A model generated the notes under the pieces. That model had not been told where the DNA came from and did no database searches. It was given only the letters and a program-made list of their open reading frames with translations. Below are positions 44,903 through 54,092 of a stretch of DNA of 64,000 nt, piece by piece (the first letter of the stretch is position 1; each line of letters opens with the position of its first letter). Source of the DNA: Niallia circulans (lineage in GTDB: Bacteria > Bacillota > Bacilli > Bacillales > Cytobacillaceae); NCBI RefSeq assembly GCF_007273535.1, contig NZ_RIBP01000004.1, positions 558,001 through 622,000 on the forward strand, read 5' to 3'. The position numbers and the translations under genes were made by a program.

Positions 44903-44939
44903 AAAAGGCGAATGAGCTTTATCCCCATTCGCCTCTTTT
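44903..44939. terminator. Bidirectional terminator between hxlR-type and excisionase-like genes
   Basis: AGGCGAATG (44906-44914) and CATTCGCCT (44926-44934) form a 9-bp stem, with AAAA on one side and CTTTTC on the other. Confidence 0.8.
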
Positions 44940-44959
44940 CTATAGAAAGAGATTCTTGT

Positions 44960-45193
44960 TTAATCTTCATCCTTAATATCTTTATCTTCTGGTATTGGTT
45001 CGTTTTCCAGTTCTTGTATAAGAAGCTGATATTTTTCCAGCTGCTTAAAATGAGTCTTAAACTGATCTTTATAAATCAGCACATTCCCTTCCTCATCATG
45101 CAATACTCTAACTTTTCCCTGCAACACTAAATTTTCCACATATGAAACAGATACAGACAAATATTCAGCTGTTTCTTCTATTGTTAAATACAT
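44960..45193 (-). CDS. Excisionase-family (MerR-like) DNA-binding protein
   Basis: 77 residues: a small winged helix-turn-helix in MYLTIEETAEYLSVSVSYVENLVLQGKVRVLHDEEGNVLIYKDQF (quoted in parts), followed by a charged helix. HTH_17 proteins of this type are used by phage and integrative elements as excisionases and also as stand-alone regulators. No integrase or phage genes are nearby, so a regulatory role is more likely. GAGGAGTG lies before the ATG. Confidence 0.75.
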   Translation of the reverse strand: MYLTIEETAEYLSVSVSYVENLVLQGKVRVLHDEEGNVLIYKDQFKTHFKQLEKYQLLIQELENEPIPEDKDIKDED

Positions 45194-45380
45194 TATTTTT
45201 TCACTCCTCGTCTGTCTACTATATCATAAATTCCAGTCTCTACCGTCCGCTATACATCTAAATTAAAGCTTCATAAATATCATACATTCATTACTTTAAC
45301 TTAATAATACATTAATAGTAGCTAAATGGTTATTGGATATATTATAGAAGTAAGAAGCAATCATATCGGAGGGATGCAAA

Positions 45381-45491
45381 ATGTTAAGCACAATCCTTAA
45401 TGGTTTATTTCTAGTAGAAGTAATCGGCATTTTCTCACTGATTTTTTATTGTTCTTTTATTCAAAAACCGAAAAAAAGGAGAAACCTGTAA
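45381..45491 (+). CDS. 36-residue single-pass membrane peptide
   Basis: ATG 45381 to TAA 45489-45491; GGAGGG lies 7 bases upstream. Sequence MLSTILNGLFLVEVIGIFSL then IFYCSFIQKPKKRRNL: one hydrophobic helix with a strongly basic cytoplasmic tail. Codon pattern and RBS support translation. No homologue is known to me. It is followed by a 17-bp perfect hairpin that serves as its terminator. Confidence 0.6.
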   Translation: MLSTILNGLFLVEVIGIFSLIFYCSFIQKPKKRRNL

Positions 45492-45519
45492 GCAATAGAA
45501 TACTCCTGGATGCATCTCT

Positions 45520-45556
45520 TTTTTAAACAAAAAAGAGCTTCTTTTTTGTTTAAAAA
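45520..45556. terminator. 17-bp perfect hairpin, bidirectional terminator
   Basis: TTTTTAAACAAAAAAGA (45520-45536) and its exact complement (45540-45556) with a 3-base loop. It sits between the 36-residue ORF and the converging MHYT gene and can end both. Confidence 0.75.
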
Positions 45557-45584
45557 CAAATAAAGAAACTCGTTGCTTTCTTAG

Positions 45585-47636
45585 TTAACAAATAGTTAAT
45601 TCACTTATAAATTTCTCCCGCCAGTCCTCCAGCTCTGATAGAACCATCGGCTTGGCATAGAAATAGCCTTGAAGCACTTTACATCCATCTACATGATATA
45701 AATAGTCCACTTGCTGAGCTGTTTCAACACCTTCAATAACAATATTCAAGTGCAAGGAATTCCCTAAAGCAATAATTGCTTTCATAATTTCCGAATCCTT
45801 CCGGGAACCTGGTACGCCGTCAACAAAGGACTTATCGATTTTTAAAGTAGAAACTGGCAGCCTCTTAAGGTACGATAGCGAAGACACTCCTGTACCAAAA
45901 TCATCAAGAGCAACTGAAAAGCCACTGTTTCTGAATGCATGTACTGCTTGGATTGCTCCTTCAATATTTTCAACAGCGCTTGTTTCCGTCATTTCAAGCT
46001 CTAATAGCTCTGGTTCAAATCCATATTTGTCAATTGACTCTCTCAAATAAGACATAAGCCTTGGGGAAGTCACATAAGGACCAGGAATATTAACAGACAC
46101 CTGTATTTTTTCTCCGTTTTTCTCCCAGCTTGCAATCTGCTGACATACTCTGTCAATAACCCAATCAGTCACATCAAACATTTTGTCCGCTGATTCCAGA
46201 ATTGGAATAAAAACTGCTGGCGATAAAAATCCATACGTGGGATGATTCCATCTCAACAAAGCTTCTAAGCCTGCTAATCTCTCAGACACCATTTCCACTT
46301 TTGGCTGATATACAAGGTAAAAGTGATTTTCCCTCATAGCCTGTTCGACATCGGCAACAAGTGTGTTCTGGAAGGACTGAATATGAACCTCCGGATTGTA
46401 ATGAATCACTTCATGATCATAGCGCACAGAGTGATGATTTAAAACAGCTATGGCATTGTCATAAAGCAGCTTTTCATCCCGTTTCTTATCAAGCAACGAA
46501 AGGGCAAAGACAGTATTAACAATAATCATTCTGTCCTTAATATTTATGGCTGATGAAAGAATCGCTGAGATCTGAAAAGCCATTTCCTCCAGTTTTTTAT
46601 TATCCTCCTTGCTATTACTTATAAACCCGAGCCTATTCCCTTCAATTCGATAGACCGCGACGGTTTTCGGTTTAAGCTTAACTATTAGCTGTTCAATGTA
46701 TCGGATAATTTCATCACCGAAGTCAAATCCATACGTACTATTCCATTTTTCCAACTCATGAATATGGAGAATGGCTAATCCATTAACATTTCCGGGAGTA
46801 TGAATAATATTTTCAAATTGCCTTCTATTCGGCAATCTTGTTAACGGGTCAAAATAATTAATTCTATAATCAACATAGCGGTCAAGCAATGCCGATAAGC
46901 CGGATATAAGCAGAATCACAAATGTCCCCGCTGCAACGGCTAGAATTAATATTCCTACATTCATTTCATGCATTATGCTGTAATCTAAATACTTATCTGC
47001 AGCCACATAGTACTTCACCGCATACATTCCGGTATAGTGCATACTAGCGACAGCAAGTCCCATTATAATCGAAGTTAACAGCTTTAAAAGCAGATTACTC
47101 ATATATCTGTTCAAGCGTGAAAAAATAAATAGTGACACAAATGATACTGTTATCGCAATGATTACTGATAGGATAAAATATTTAAGCTGATAAACATACT
47201 TTACATCCTTCATAACCATCGCCATCATACCTACATAGTGCATGGCAGAAATACCTACTCCCATGACAATACCTGAGATTACTATCGTTTTAGTCGAACG
47301 ATTTCCAGAGCTTGTCATATAAAACGCGAGGAAGGACGCAAGCATCGCAGGTAATACAGATATAACGGTCAAACCTATATTGTAACTCATCGAAGTCGGA
47401 AGCATTAGTGCACTCATCCCGATAAAATGCATGGACCATATCCCAAATCCCATTGTTAGCGATGCAAGGGTCAGCCATACATAGTGATGAAAGAAGCTAT
47501 TGTATCTTATTCTCTCATTCATGGATAGAGCAGTATAAGATGAAATACACGCAATAATAATGGATAATGCGACAACAGGCATAGAATAATGGCCTTCTAA
47601 ATAAACTACCTTACTGCTATCTGGCAACGAAAACAT
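45585..47636 (-). CDS. MHYT-GGDEF-EAL cyclic di-GMP protein
   Basis: 683 residues. N-terminal MHYT membrane sensor (seven helices, about 15-250) with three repeats, MHFIG, MHYVG and MHYTG, likely copper or gas sensing. Then a GGDEF domain (about 255-420) with degenerate active site FGDEI in place of GGDEF, and an EAL domain (about 425-680) with intact motifs EALLRW, ELEMTE, DDFGTGVSSL, KIDKSFV and EGVET. Expected activity is therefore c-di-GMP hydrolysis, with the GGDEF acting as GTP sensor. GGGAG lies before the ATG. Confidence 0.92.
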   Translation of the reverse strand: MFSLPDSSKVVYLEGHYSMPVVALSIIIACISSYTALSMNERIRYNSFFHHYVWLTLASLTMGFGIWSMHFIGMSALMLPTSMSYNIGLTVISVLPAMLASFLAFYMTSSGNRSTKTIVISGIVMGVGISAMHYVGMMAMVMKDVKYVYQLKYFILSVIIAITVSFVSLFIFSRLNRYMSNLLLKLLTSIIMGLAVASMHYTGMYAVKYYVAADKYLDYSIMHEMNVGILILAVAAGTFVILLISGLSALLDRYVDYRINYFDPLTRLPNRRQFENIIHTPGNVNGLAILHIHELEKWNSTYGFDFGDEIIRYIEQLIVKLKPKTVAVYRIEGNRLGFISNSKEDNKKLEEMAFQISAILSSAINIKDRMIIVNTVFALSLLDKKRDEKLLYDNAIAVLNHHSVRYDHEVIHYNPEVHIQSFQNTLVADVEQAMRENHFYLVYQPKVEMVSERLAGLEALLRWNHPTYGFLSPAVFIPILESADKMFDVTDWVIDRVCQQIASWEKNGEKIQVSVNIPGPYVTSPRLMSYLRESIDKYGFEPELLELEMTETSAVENIEGAIQAVHAFRNSGFSVALDDFGTGVSSLSYLKRLPVSTLKIDKSFVDGVPGSRKDSEIMKAIIALGNSLHLNIVIEGVETAQQVDYLYHVDGCKVLQGYFYAKPMVLSELEDWREKFISELTIC

Positions 47637-47828
47637 ATATTTTTCTCCCTTTTACTCAATTTATAGCAGATTAATGATTAATAGCATTGTAGTTTATCAA
47701 TTGCCATCACAAACTTTAATCCTATGTCCTTTTTACTATATACATATGACTATATAGGATAATCATTGGTTCGACAAGATATGCAGATACAGTACTTTTT
47801 TCCAATTCGCACAGAGTACCTTTCTTTC

Positions 47829-48428
47829 TTAGTAAAGCCTGTAAACAACAAACTTTTCCCTCGATTCTTTATGAAAAGCAGGGATGGAAAATACAGTTTC
47901 TCTTACAAAGGAGGGATGTTCATCCAACAGGAAAATATACTCATCTGATGGATAATATAAGATGATTTTAATGCTTCGCTCAAACTGCTCTGTTGAAAAT
48001 AAAATATTATTTATTACTTTTGTAAATATCTTGATTGAAAAAGGATTAAAAAAATAAAAAATTGTATCAGCAGGATCAATTGCATATTCTTCCGCTTTGC
48101 ATAACAAAAATTGTATGTCCTCCTGCTTCTTAGTGCTTCTAAAATAGCTCTGTTTATTTCTCTGGGCATCCTCATAAAATACTTCATTCATTTCAATCCC
48201 AACACTTGTGAGCTGGAATAAATGATGAAGTAAAAATAGCAGCCTCCCTTTTCCACAGCCAAAATCAATGAGCCGGTCGTCTGGTTGAAGCTGATACTCC
48301 TCAAAAAATACTTTTAAATATTCATATGGAGTCGGTTCATAGCGATGATAGTGGAGTGAGTTATTAAAGCCAGCCTGCTCTCCTTCTGTTTTTATGCGCA
48401 GGATTTTATCATAATCTTTTCCTTTCAT
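47829..48428 (-). CDS. Class I SAM-dependent methyltransferase
   Basis: 199 residues from ATG 48426-48428 with AAGGAG upstream. Rossmann-fold motif I LIDFGCGKGRLLFLLHHLF (about 55-73), acidic residue in motif II GIEMNE, and later YFFNPFSIKIF. Substrate not evident; sequence before motif I (HYHRYEPTPYEYLKVFFEEY) is common in Firmicute YcgG-like small-molecule methyltransferases. Monocistronic. Confidence 0.82.
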   Translation of the reverse strand: MKGKDYDKILRIKTEGEQAGFNNSLHYHRYEPTPYEYLKVFFEEYQLQPDDRLIDFGCGKGRLLFLLHHLFQLTSVGIEMNEVFYEDAQRNKQSYFRSTKKQEDIQFLLCKAEEYAIDPADTIFYFFNPFSIKIFTKVINNILFSTEQFERSIKIILYYPSDEYIFLLDEHPSFVRETVFSIPAFHKESREKFVVYRLY

Positions 48429-48498
48429 AGATAGAGCTCCTTTTTTGTCTTGCTTTTTCTTACACCCACTATACACTTATTCCAATAAATTGATAAGC

Positions 48499-48529
48499 AA
48501 AAAAAGCTTAACCATATTGGCTAAGCTTT
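48499..48529 (-). terminator. Terminator after the alpha-glucosidase gene
   Basis: AAAGCTTA and TAAGCTTT form an 8-bp stem with an inner CC/GG pair, followed on the minus strand by a U-run. Confidence 0.85.
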
Positions 48530-48539
48530 CTCTTAGGAA

Positions 48540-50210
48540 CTAACTGATAAAATATACTCTTGTTTCGTATGGCTTAAGAGCTGTTTGCTTGCGAAGCTTC
48601 TTATCCCTAACCTCATAATTATGAAGGGCAAGCTCTGAATATTTGTAGGTGAGTTCGGAAGGAACCTTAAATATCGTCGGCTTATCACTGAAATTGTTAA
48701 TGATGATTGCCTGTCTTTTCCCTAAGGTTCTTGTATAGACAAACAATCTTGGATGGTTTGCCAATAATAGCTGATAGCTTCCATAAGTAAATAATGGGCT
48801 GCCTTTTCTCAAACGTATTAGCTCTTTATAAAAGGCAAGGATAGAATCAGAGTCCTGCTTTTGATCCTCGACATTTATCTCCAGATAATTAGGGTTCACA
48901 CCAATCCATGTATGATTCGAAGTTGTAAAGCCAGCCATATTTTCTTTATTCCATTGCATTGGGGTTCTTGCATTGTCACGGCCCTGCTTCCAGACAACGT
49001 TCATGATGTCCTCATGAGGCACACCCTTCTCTGATTCGACTTTATAGAAATTAATCATGCCAACATCATCATAATCATCAATAGAAGGGAATTGAACATT
49101 TGTCATGCCGATTTCCTGACCTTGATAAATAAATGGCGTTCCCTTCATAAGGAAATACATGGCAGCAAGCATTTTAGAGCTTTCCTTCCAGTAGCGCTTA
49201 TCATTTCCCCAAGAAGACACCCTGCGGGGCTGATCATGGTTTTCAATAAACAAAGCATTCCAGCCTCTGCCCTCTAATCCGTTTTGCCATTTGGAGAGCA
49301 CTTTTTTCAAGGCAATAATATCTACCTTATCTTCCTCGTCTTTATTCCATAAACTTAGGAACTCAAACTGAAAAATCATATTGAAATAACCTTGCTCCTC
49401 ACCAACCCACTTATCTGCATCATCTAAACCGACACCGTTTGCCTCGCCGACCGTCATAATATCATAATTCTTAATTGTTTTATTAGCGAACTCGCTCAAA
49501 AAATCATCAATTCCATGGACGTTCATCATGTAAGGGAAGCTTGGTACATAATCCAAATGATTCGGATTGTATAAGTCCGGCAAGCCTGGGGCCTTTTTTA
49601 TATGGGAGATGGCATCTACTCTGTAGCCATCAATTCCCTTATCAAGCCACCAGTTAACCATGTTATAAAGGGCTTCTCGCACTTCTGCATTCTCCCAGTT
49701 AAGATCAGGCTGTCTTGCTGAAAATATATGCATGAAGTATTGCTCTGTTTCTTCATCGAATTTCCATGCAGAACCGCTGAAAATAGACTCCCAGTTGTTC
49801 GGCTCTTTTCCTTCCTTACCGTCTCTCCATATATACCAATCTCGTTTTGGATTGTCTTTCGATGAGCGTGACTCAATAAACCATGGATGTTCATCACTCG
49901 TATGATTTATGACCAAATCCAGAATCAGCTTCATGCCTCGTGCGTGCACCTCATGAAGAAGCTCATCAAAATCCTCCATCGAACCAAAGTCTTCCATAAT
50001 ATCCTGATAATCCGAAATATCATAGCCATTATCATCATTCGGTGATTTGAACATAGGAGAAAGCCAAATGACATCAATGCCAAGGTCTTTCAGATAATCA
50101 AGCTTTGAAGTGACACCCTTTAAGTCACCCACTCCATCACCATTGCTGTCCATAAAGCTTCTCGGATAAACTTGATATGCTACACTTTCTTTCCACCATT
50201 TTTTGTTCAT
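48540..50210 (-). CDS. malL: GH13 alpha-glucosidase (oligo-1,6-glucosidase type)
   Basis: 556 residues, intracellular. TIM barrel begins WWKESVAYQVYPRSFMDSNGDG; catalytic Asp nucleophile in DGYRVDAISH, acid/base Glu in MTVGEANGVG, transition-state Asp in FIENHDQPR. It belongs to the MalL/TreC group. With the neighbouring sugar importer it likely hydrolyses imported alpha-1,6 or alpha-1,4 glucosides. Trehalose-6-phosphate hydrolase is the main alternative, but no PTS gene is nearby. GAGGTG lies before the ATG. Confidence 0.9.
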   Translation of the reverse strand: MNKKWWKESVAYQVYPRSFMDSNGDGVGDLKGVTSKLDYLKDLGIDVIWLSPMFKSPNDDNGYDISDYQDIMEDFGSMEDFDELLHEVHARGMKLILDLVINHTSDEHPWFIESRSSKDNPKRDWYIWRDGKEGKEPNNWESIFSGSAWKFDEETEQYFMHIFSARQPDLNWENAEVREALYNMVNWWLDKGIDGYRVDAISHIKKAPGLPDLYNPNHLDYVPSFPYMMNVHGIDDFLSEFANKTIKNYDIMTVGEANGVGLDDADKWVGEEQGYFNMIFQFEFLSLWNKDEEDKVDIIALKKVLSKWQNGLEGRGWNALFIENHDQPRRVSSWGNDKRYWKESSKMLAAMYFLMKGTPFIYQGQEIGMTNVQFPSIDDYDDVGMINFYKVESEKGVPHEDIMNVVWKQGRDNARTPMQWNKENMAGFTTSNHTWIGVNPNYLEINVEDQKQDSDSILAFYKELIRLRKGSPLFTYGSYQLLLANHPRLFVYTRTLGKRQAIIINNFSDKPTIFKVPSELTYKYSELALHNYEVRDKKLRKQTALKPYETRVYFIS

Positions 50211-50424
50211 CTATACGCACCTCATCTATTCAAAAGTCCAAAGAGCTAGTTTGCGCCCCTTTGCCTTGCTGGTTCACTATTTTGATATGTTTCCTATATA
50301 TTCTAAAGCATCCCCACCAGATTGAAACTGCTTATATTGAGCAAATAGGGTGGAATATATTGAACATCCTTTTACCCTTATATTAGTAAATAAAACAATT
50401 TAGACCTATTTTTCATGTTTTCAA

Positions 50425-52014
50425 CTATCCGTTAATCTTCGAATCTCTGTATTCATTTGGGGTAACTCCAACTGTTTTCTTAAACAGCTTACGGAAATAC
50501 TTATCATCCTGATATCCTATCAGATTAGCAATCTCATATACTTTTAGCGAGCTGTTCACAAGCAGAGATTTAGCCTTTTCCACTCTTATTTTAGTTAAAT
50601 AGTCAGTAATCGTAACATGAAATTCTTTTTTGAACTTACGCGAAATATATTCTCTGCTTATATAAAACTGTTCTGAAAGCTCCTGCAATTTAACATCTCT
50701 GTTGAAATTCGCAATAACATATTTTTCAATTTCATAAATAATGCTTCTTTCTTTACTTGAAGCAGCTCTTTTCACTTTTTTCAAGAACACAGCTATTTCT
50801 CTTGTAATATAAGCCTTATATTCCTCAAGAAGAAAGCTGCCCTCTGGTTCAAAAAAGGCATCCGTTCTATTGGTGGCACTATCCCATGCACTTGGAAGAG
50901 GAATTTGGAAGTGCTTATACCACCGTTCTCCAACAATCCGATATTCCTTTTCAAAATGCAATAGCTGCTTCCATGATAAAAAGCCGTTCTCTGTAAATTC
51001 ATTTTCTATTTGCTGAATAATGTCTGTAAATGCGCCAATTTCTCCTGTTTGCATTGCCATCTTAATCGCTGTGTTGTGTTTCATTAAGCTTTTCCACTCT
51101 AGCTTAGGCAAAACCGGTTTAATATAAACTCTTGTTTCCCGTTTTTCAAGAACATTCCTAGATAACAGCTGCTCTTTTCCCAATTCATAAGAATCCATCA
51201 GCTTTGCAAGCTCACTTACAGGTCCGCCAACCGCTATCGGACAGGAAATATTAAAGGCTGCACGGATTTTTTGATAGATTTCAGTCAGTTGCCTGTCCAC
51301 ATCCTCAGCCTTATTCCAAAGAATAATAGCGATTTCTCCTTTATTCGCTAAATAGCGAAACGCAATGCCGGTTCTTTTTTCATTTAAGGCTTCACTTATA
51401 ATATTCAGGATCGAAAAATAAGCTAATTCCCTGTCCTTGTTGAATTGCTCGATTGTTTTTTCCGTTAAGGACATTACAGCAACCCGGTATTCACTTGCCA
51501 AATAGAATTGGAATTCGCGAAAAACCTCTTCGTTGACAGATCTGCTTGTTAAAAAATGAGTTAGTTTTCTGTCCCGGTATGCAGGCTTCATCTTGTTAAC
51601 AAGCTGGTCAAAGTTCAGCTTCTTTTTTCTGTCTAACTCCTCTTCATTCCATTTTTCCACTGCGTTTTTCAGGGTATTATTCAAGATTTCAGGATCAACT
51701 GGTTTTAATAGATAATCAAAGCTGTTGAAATGAATTGCTTTACGCATATAATCATAGTCATCATAACCTGTGATAACAACCGTTTTGCTTGTCGGTCTAT
51801 TTTCCTTAATCCATTCAAGCAATTTTGTTCCGTCCATTTTCGGCATCTTCATATCTGAGAAAATTAATTCTGGCTTAAAGCGCTCAATGATCTGAATTGC
51901 ATCTTCCCCATTGCTTGCCTCATAAATCTCTTCTATATTATTCTCTTCCCAATTCGCAAGCAGCCGAATGCCTTCCCTTACATGCTTTTCATCATCAACG
52001 ATTAAAACCTTCAT
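50425..52014 (-). CDS. YesN-type AraC-family response regulator
   Basis: 529 residues: receiver domain with phospho-acceptor D54 (LIFSDMKMPKMDG) and D7/D8, a long middle domain, and a C-terminal AraC helix-turn-helix (about 425-525, e.g. EQFYISREYISRKFKKEFHV). Overlaps the kinase gene by 4 nt. It should activate the divergent sugar importer operon on a carbohydrate signal, as YesMN-type systems do. Confidence 0.9.
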   Translation of the reverse strand: MKVLIVDDEKHVREGIRLLANWEENNIEEIYEASNGEDAIQIIERFKPELIFSDMKMPKMDGTKLLEWIKENRPTSKTVVITGYDDYDYMRKAIHFNSFDYLLKPVDPEILNNTLKNAVEKWNEEELDRKKKLNFDQLVNKMKPAYRDRKLTHFLTSRSVNEEVFREFQFYLASEYRVAVMSLTEKTIEQFNKDRELAYFSILNIISEALNEKRTGIAFRYLANKGEIAIILWNKAEDVDRQLTEIYQKIRAAFNISCPIAVGGPVSELAKLMDSYELGKEQLLSRNVLEKRETRVYIKPVLPKLEWKSLMKHNTAIKMAMQTGEIGAFTDIIQQIENEFTENGFLSWKQLLHFEKEYRIVGERWYKHFQIPLPSAWDSATNRTDAFFEPEGSFLLEEYKAYITREIAVFLKKVKRAASSKERSIIYEIEKYVIANFNRDVKLQELSEQFYISREYISRKFKKEFHVTITDYLTKIRVEKAKSLLVNSSLKVYEIANLIGYQDDKYFRKLFKKTVGVTPNEYRDSKING

Positions 52015-53828
52015 TTTTCCTGCACCCCATTAAGTTTCTTCGGAATATATATTTCTACCATAAACCCATGTTCTTCCTTGCCGCTTATGATCATTTCAGC
52101 CTGATTGTTATAATAAATTTGCAGCCGTTCATAAATATTTTTCAGGCCGATCGATTCCCTTTGACCAGGTTCAGTGACAGCATCCTTCCTATACAGCTTT
52201 TGCCTGATATCCTGAAGCTGCTTTTGGCTGACCCCCTTGCCATTATCACTAACAGACAGAACAATATAGTCATTTAATAATGTGGCCTGAATTGAAATTT
52301 CCTCCTGCTTGTCCTGGTCACCAAAACCATGTTTGAAGCAATTTTCAACAATTGGCTGGAGAATCATTTTCGGGACATGCAGAGTCCCAATTCCTGGTGC
52401 AATTTCAATCGTGTACTCAAAGCGCTCATCAAACCGCTGCTTTTGCAAGGCTAGGTAGCTTTTTGCATGCTTAACTTCCATCGTAAACGGAACAATGTCC
52501 TCCTGCATATTCATGCTATACCTCATAATGTTTGATAAAGACGTAAGCAGCGAGTAAACATTTGCAGCTTTTGCCTTCAATGCCAATGTTCCGATTGATT
52601 GAAGACTGTTATATAAGAAGTGCGGATTAATTTGGGACCGTAACACTCTTAGCTGTGAAGCCTTATTCTCTATCTCCAGCTTATATTCTTTATCAATCAG
52701 CAAATTAATCTTTTCTATCATTGATTTAAAGTGTTTGCCGAGCATGCCAATTTCATCATTTCCTAACGAGTCAAAATCCGCTTCCAGCTGGCCTTTTTCT
52801 ACCTTTTTCATATTGGCAATCAGTACTTTAATCGGCGCTGTTACCTTAACAGAAACAAGTGATGTAATTAATAACACAATCGCTAACGCTATAACACCAA
52901 TTAAGCTATTCATCACAACAGTTTCTCTTGCTGTCTGGTACAAAACGGCATAAGGAATCCGCTTTGCTATATACCAGTCTTTTTCTTGGACAGAGAACTT
53001 CTGAAATACAATCACACCTGAAAAGTCCTTATCCTCCCATTCCAGACTGTGCTTGTCTCTCTCTTTCGTCATTTTATTAAACCAATTATCTGCCATCCCT
53101 TTACCTATTTCCTCTTTAGATGAGGAATAAATGATTTTTCTTTGATCATCCACAATATACAAATCTTCATCCCCTGCTGTATAAAGCCGTTCTGCTATGC
53201 TCGCAATTCTTGACAGGTTGATATCAATGGACAGAAAACCAAGAAAATCCTCTGATGGGATGTTTCGAATGATATTATGAAAACTTAACACATTCACTTT
53301 CTCTGAATTGGGTATTTCAGAAATATTGTTGTAACTGTATATTTCATGTGGCGCCTCAATAAGAGAATAGTCTGTCGTATTCGTTTTAAATTGAGCATAA
53401 TAAGGGTGATCAAAGACATTTTTGTACTTAACTCTGGCACTGATTTTGCTGTGATAATTTGTATAAGAGTCAGAACCATTGTTAATGTACAGGTGCATTT
53501 GCTCTATTTCCGTCCTTGTATTAAACAAATACGCAAGCAGCCTTCTGACCTCTTCCTCATTAACCTTGCTGTCATCAGATATGCCATTTCCAAGTACATT
53601 CATGAAAGGAGTATAGCGATACAGGACAGACGACATCTGGGCAATATCCTCGAGATAGACGGACAGCTCTTCCTCACCTTTTTTGATAAAGTCATAGTTG
53701 GTTGTGACAGATCTTTCTTTAATAGAGTCAATCGTATAGTAATAAGTAATGATAATGCCCGTTCCGAAAGGGAGAATTGTTGCAATCATCAGCAGCAGTA
53801 TCAGTTTCTTCCGAATTCCCCATCTCAT
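52011..53828 (-). CDS. YesM-type sensor histidine kinase
   Basis: 605 residues. Transmembrane helices at about 9-31 and 305-325 flank a large extracellular sensing domain (dCache-like, about 32-300), followed by HAMP (about 320-375), His_kinase domain with SQINPHFLYNSLQSIG and a HATPase_c domain (VENCFKHGFGDQ, SDNGKGVSQ). Kinases of this class sense extracellular sugar through a binding protein. The 4-nt overlap with the regulator gene shows an operon. The ribosome binding site before the ATG is weak. Confidence 0.9.
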   Translation of the reverse strand: MRWGIRKKLILLLMIATILPFGTGIIITYYYTIDSIKERSVTTNYDFIKKGEEELSVYLEDIAQMSSVLYRYTPFMNVLGNGISDDSKVNEEEVRRLLAYLFNTRTEIEQMHLYINNGSDSYTNYHSKISARVKYKNVFDHPYYAQFKTNTTDYSLIEAPHEIYSYNNISEIPNSEKVNVLSFHNIIRNIPSEDFLGFLSIDINLSRIASIAERLYTAGDEDLYIVDDQRKIIYSSSKEEIGKGMADNWFNKMTKERDKHSLEWEDKDFSGVIVFQKFSVQEKDWYIAKRIPYAVLYQTARETVVMNSLIGVIALAIVLLITSLVSVKVTAPIKVLIANMKKVEKGQLEADFDSLGNDEIGMLGKHFKSMIEKINLLIDKEYKLEIENKASQLRVLRSQINPHFLYNSLQSIGTLALKAKAANVYSLLTSLSNIMRYSMNMQEDIVPFTMEVKHAKSYLALQKQRFDERFEYTIEIAPGIGTLHVPKMILQPIVENCFKHGFGDQDKQEEISIQATLLNDYIVLSVSDNGKGVSQKQLQDIRQKLYRKDAVTEPGQRESIGLKNIYERLQIYYNNQAEMIISGKEEHGFMVEIYIPKKLNGVQEK

Positions 53829-54030
53829 CTGTTTGGTCAGCAGCTCTTAGGTGTTCTCTCCTGACCTCCCCTCCCTTCTATATGTACGAATCATGTTGCA
53901 CAAGTATGAGCAACTTTTTTTCTTTTATCACATTACTTCTATTAATATATTCACTTTCAATAAATTACTATTTTAAAAAAACACTTCTATTTGCGAAAGT
54001 GGCAGTTTAATATTTTCCACCCTTCTCGTC

Positions 54031-54070
54031 AATGTAAGCAGTTTCATAAAATTCGTTTATAACTTACATT
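54031..54070. promoter_or_regulatory. Inverted repeat before the sugar importer operon
   Basis: AATGTAAG (54031-54038) and CTTACATT (54063-54070) are perfect 8-bp inverted half-sites with 24 bp between, ending 22 bp before the first start codon. In the divergent gap between the two-component system and the importer, this is a candidate binding site for the YesN-type regulator. Confidence 0.4.
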
Positions 54071-54092
54071 ATACATACAGGAGGTGCGGAAA

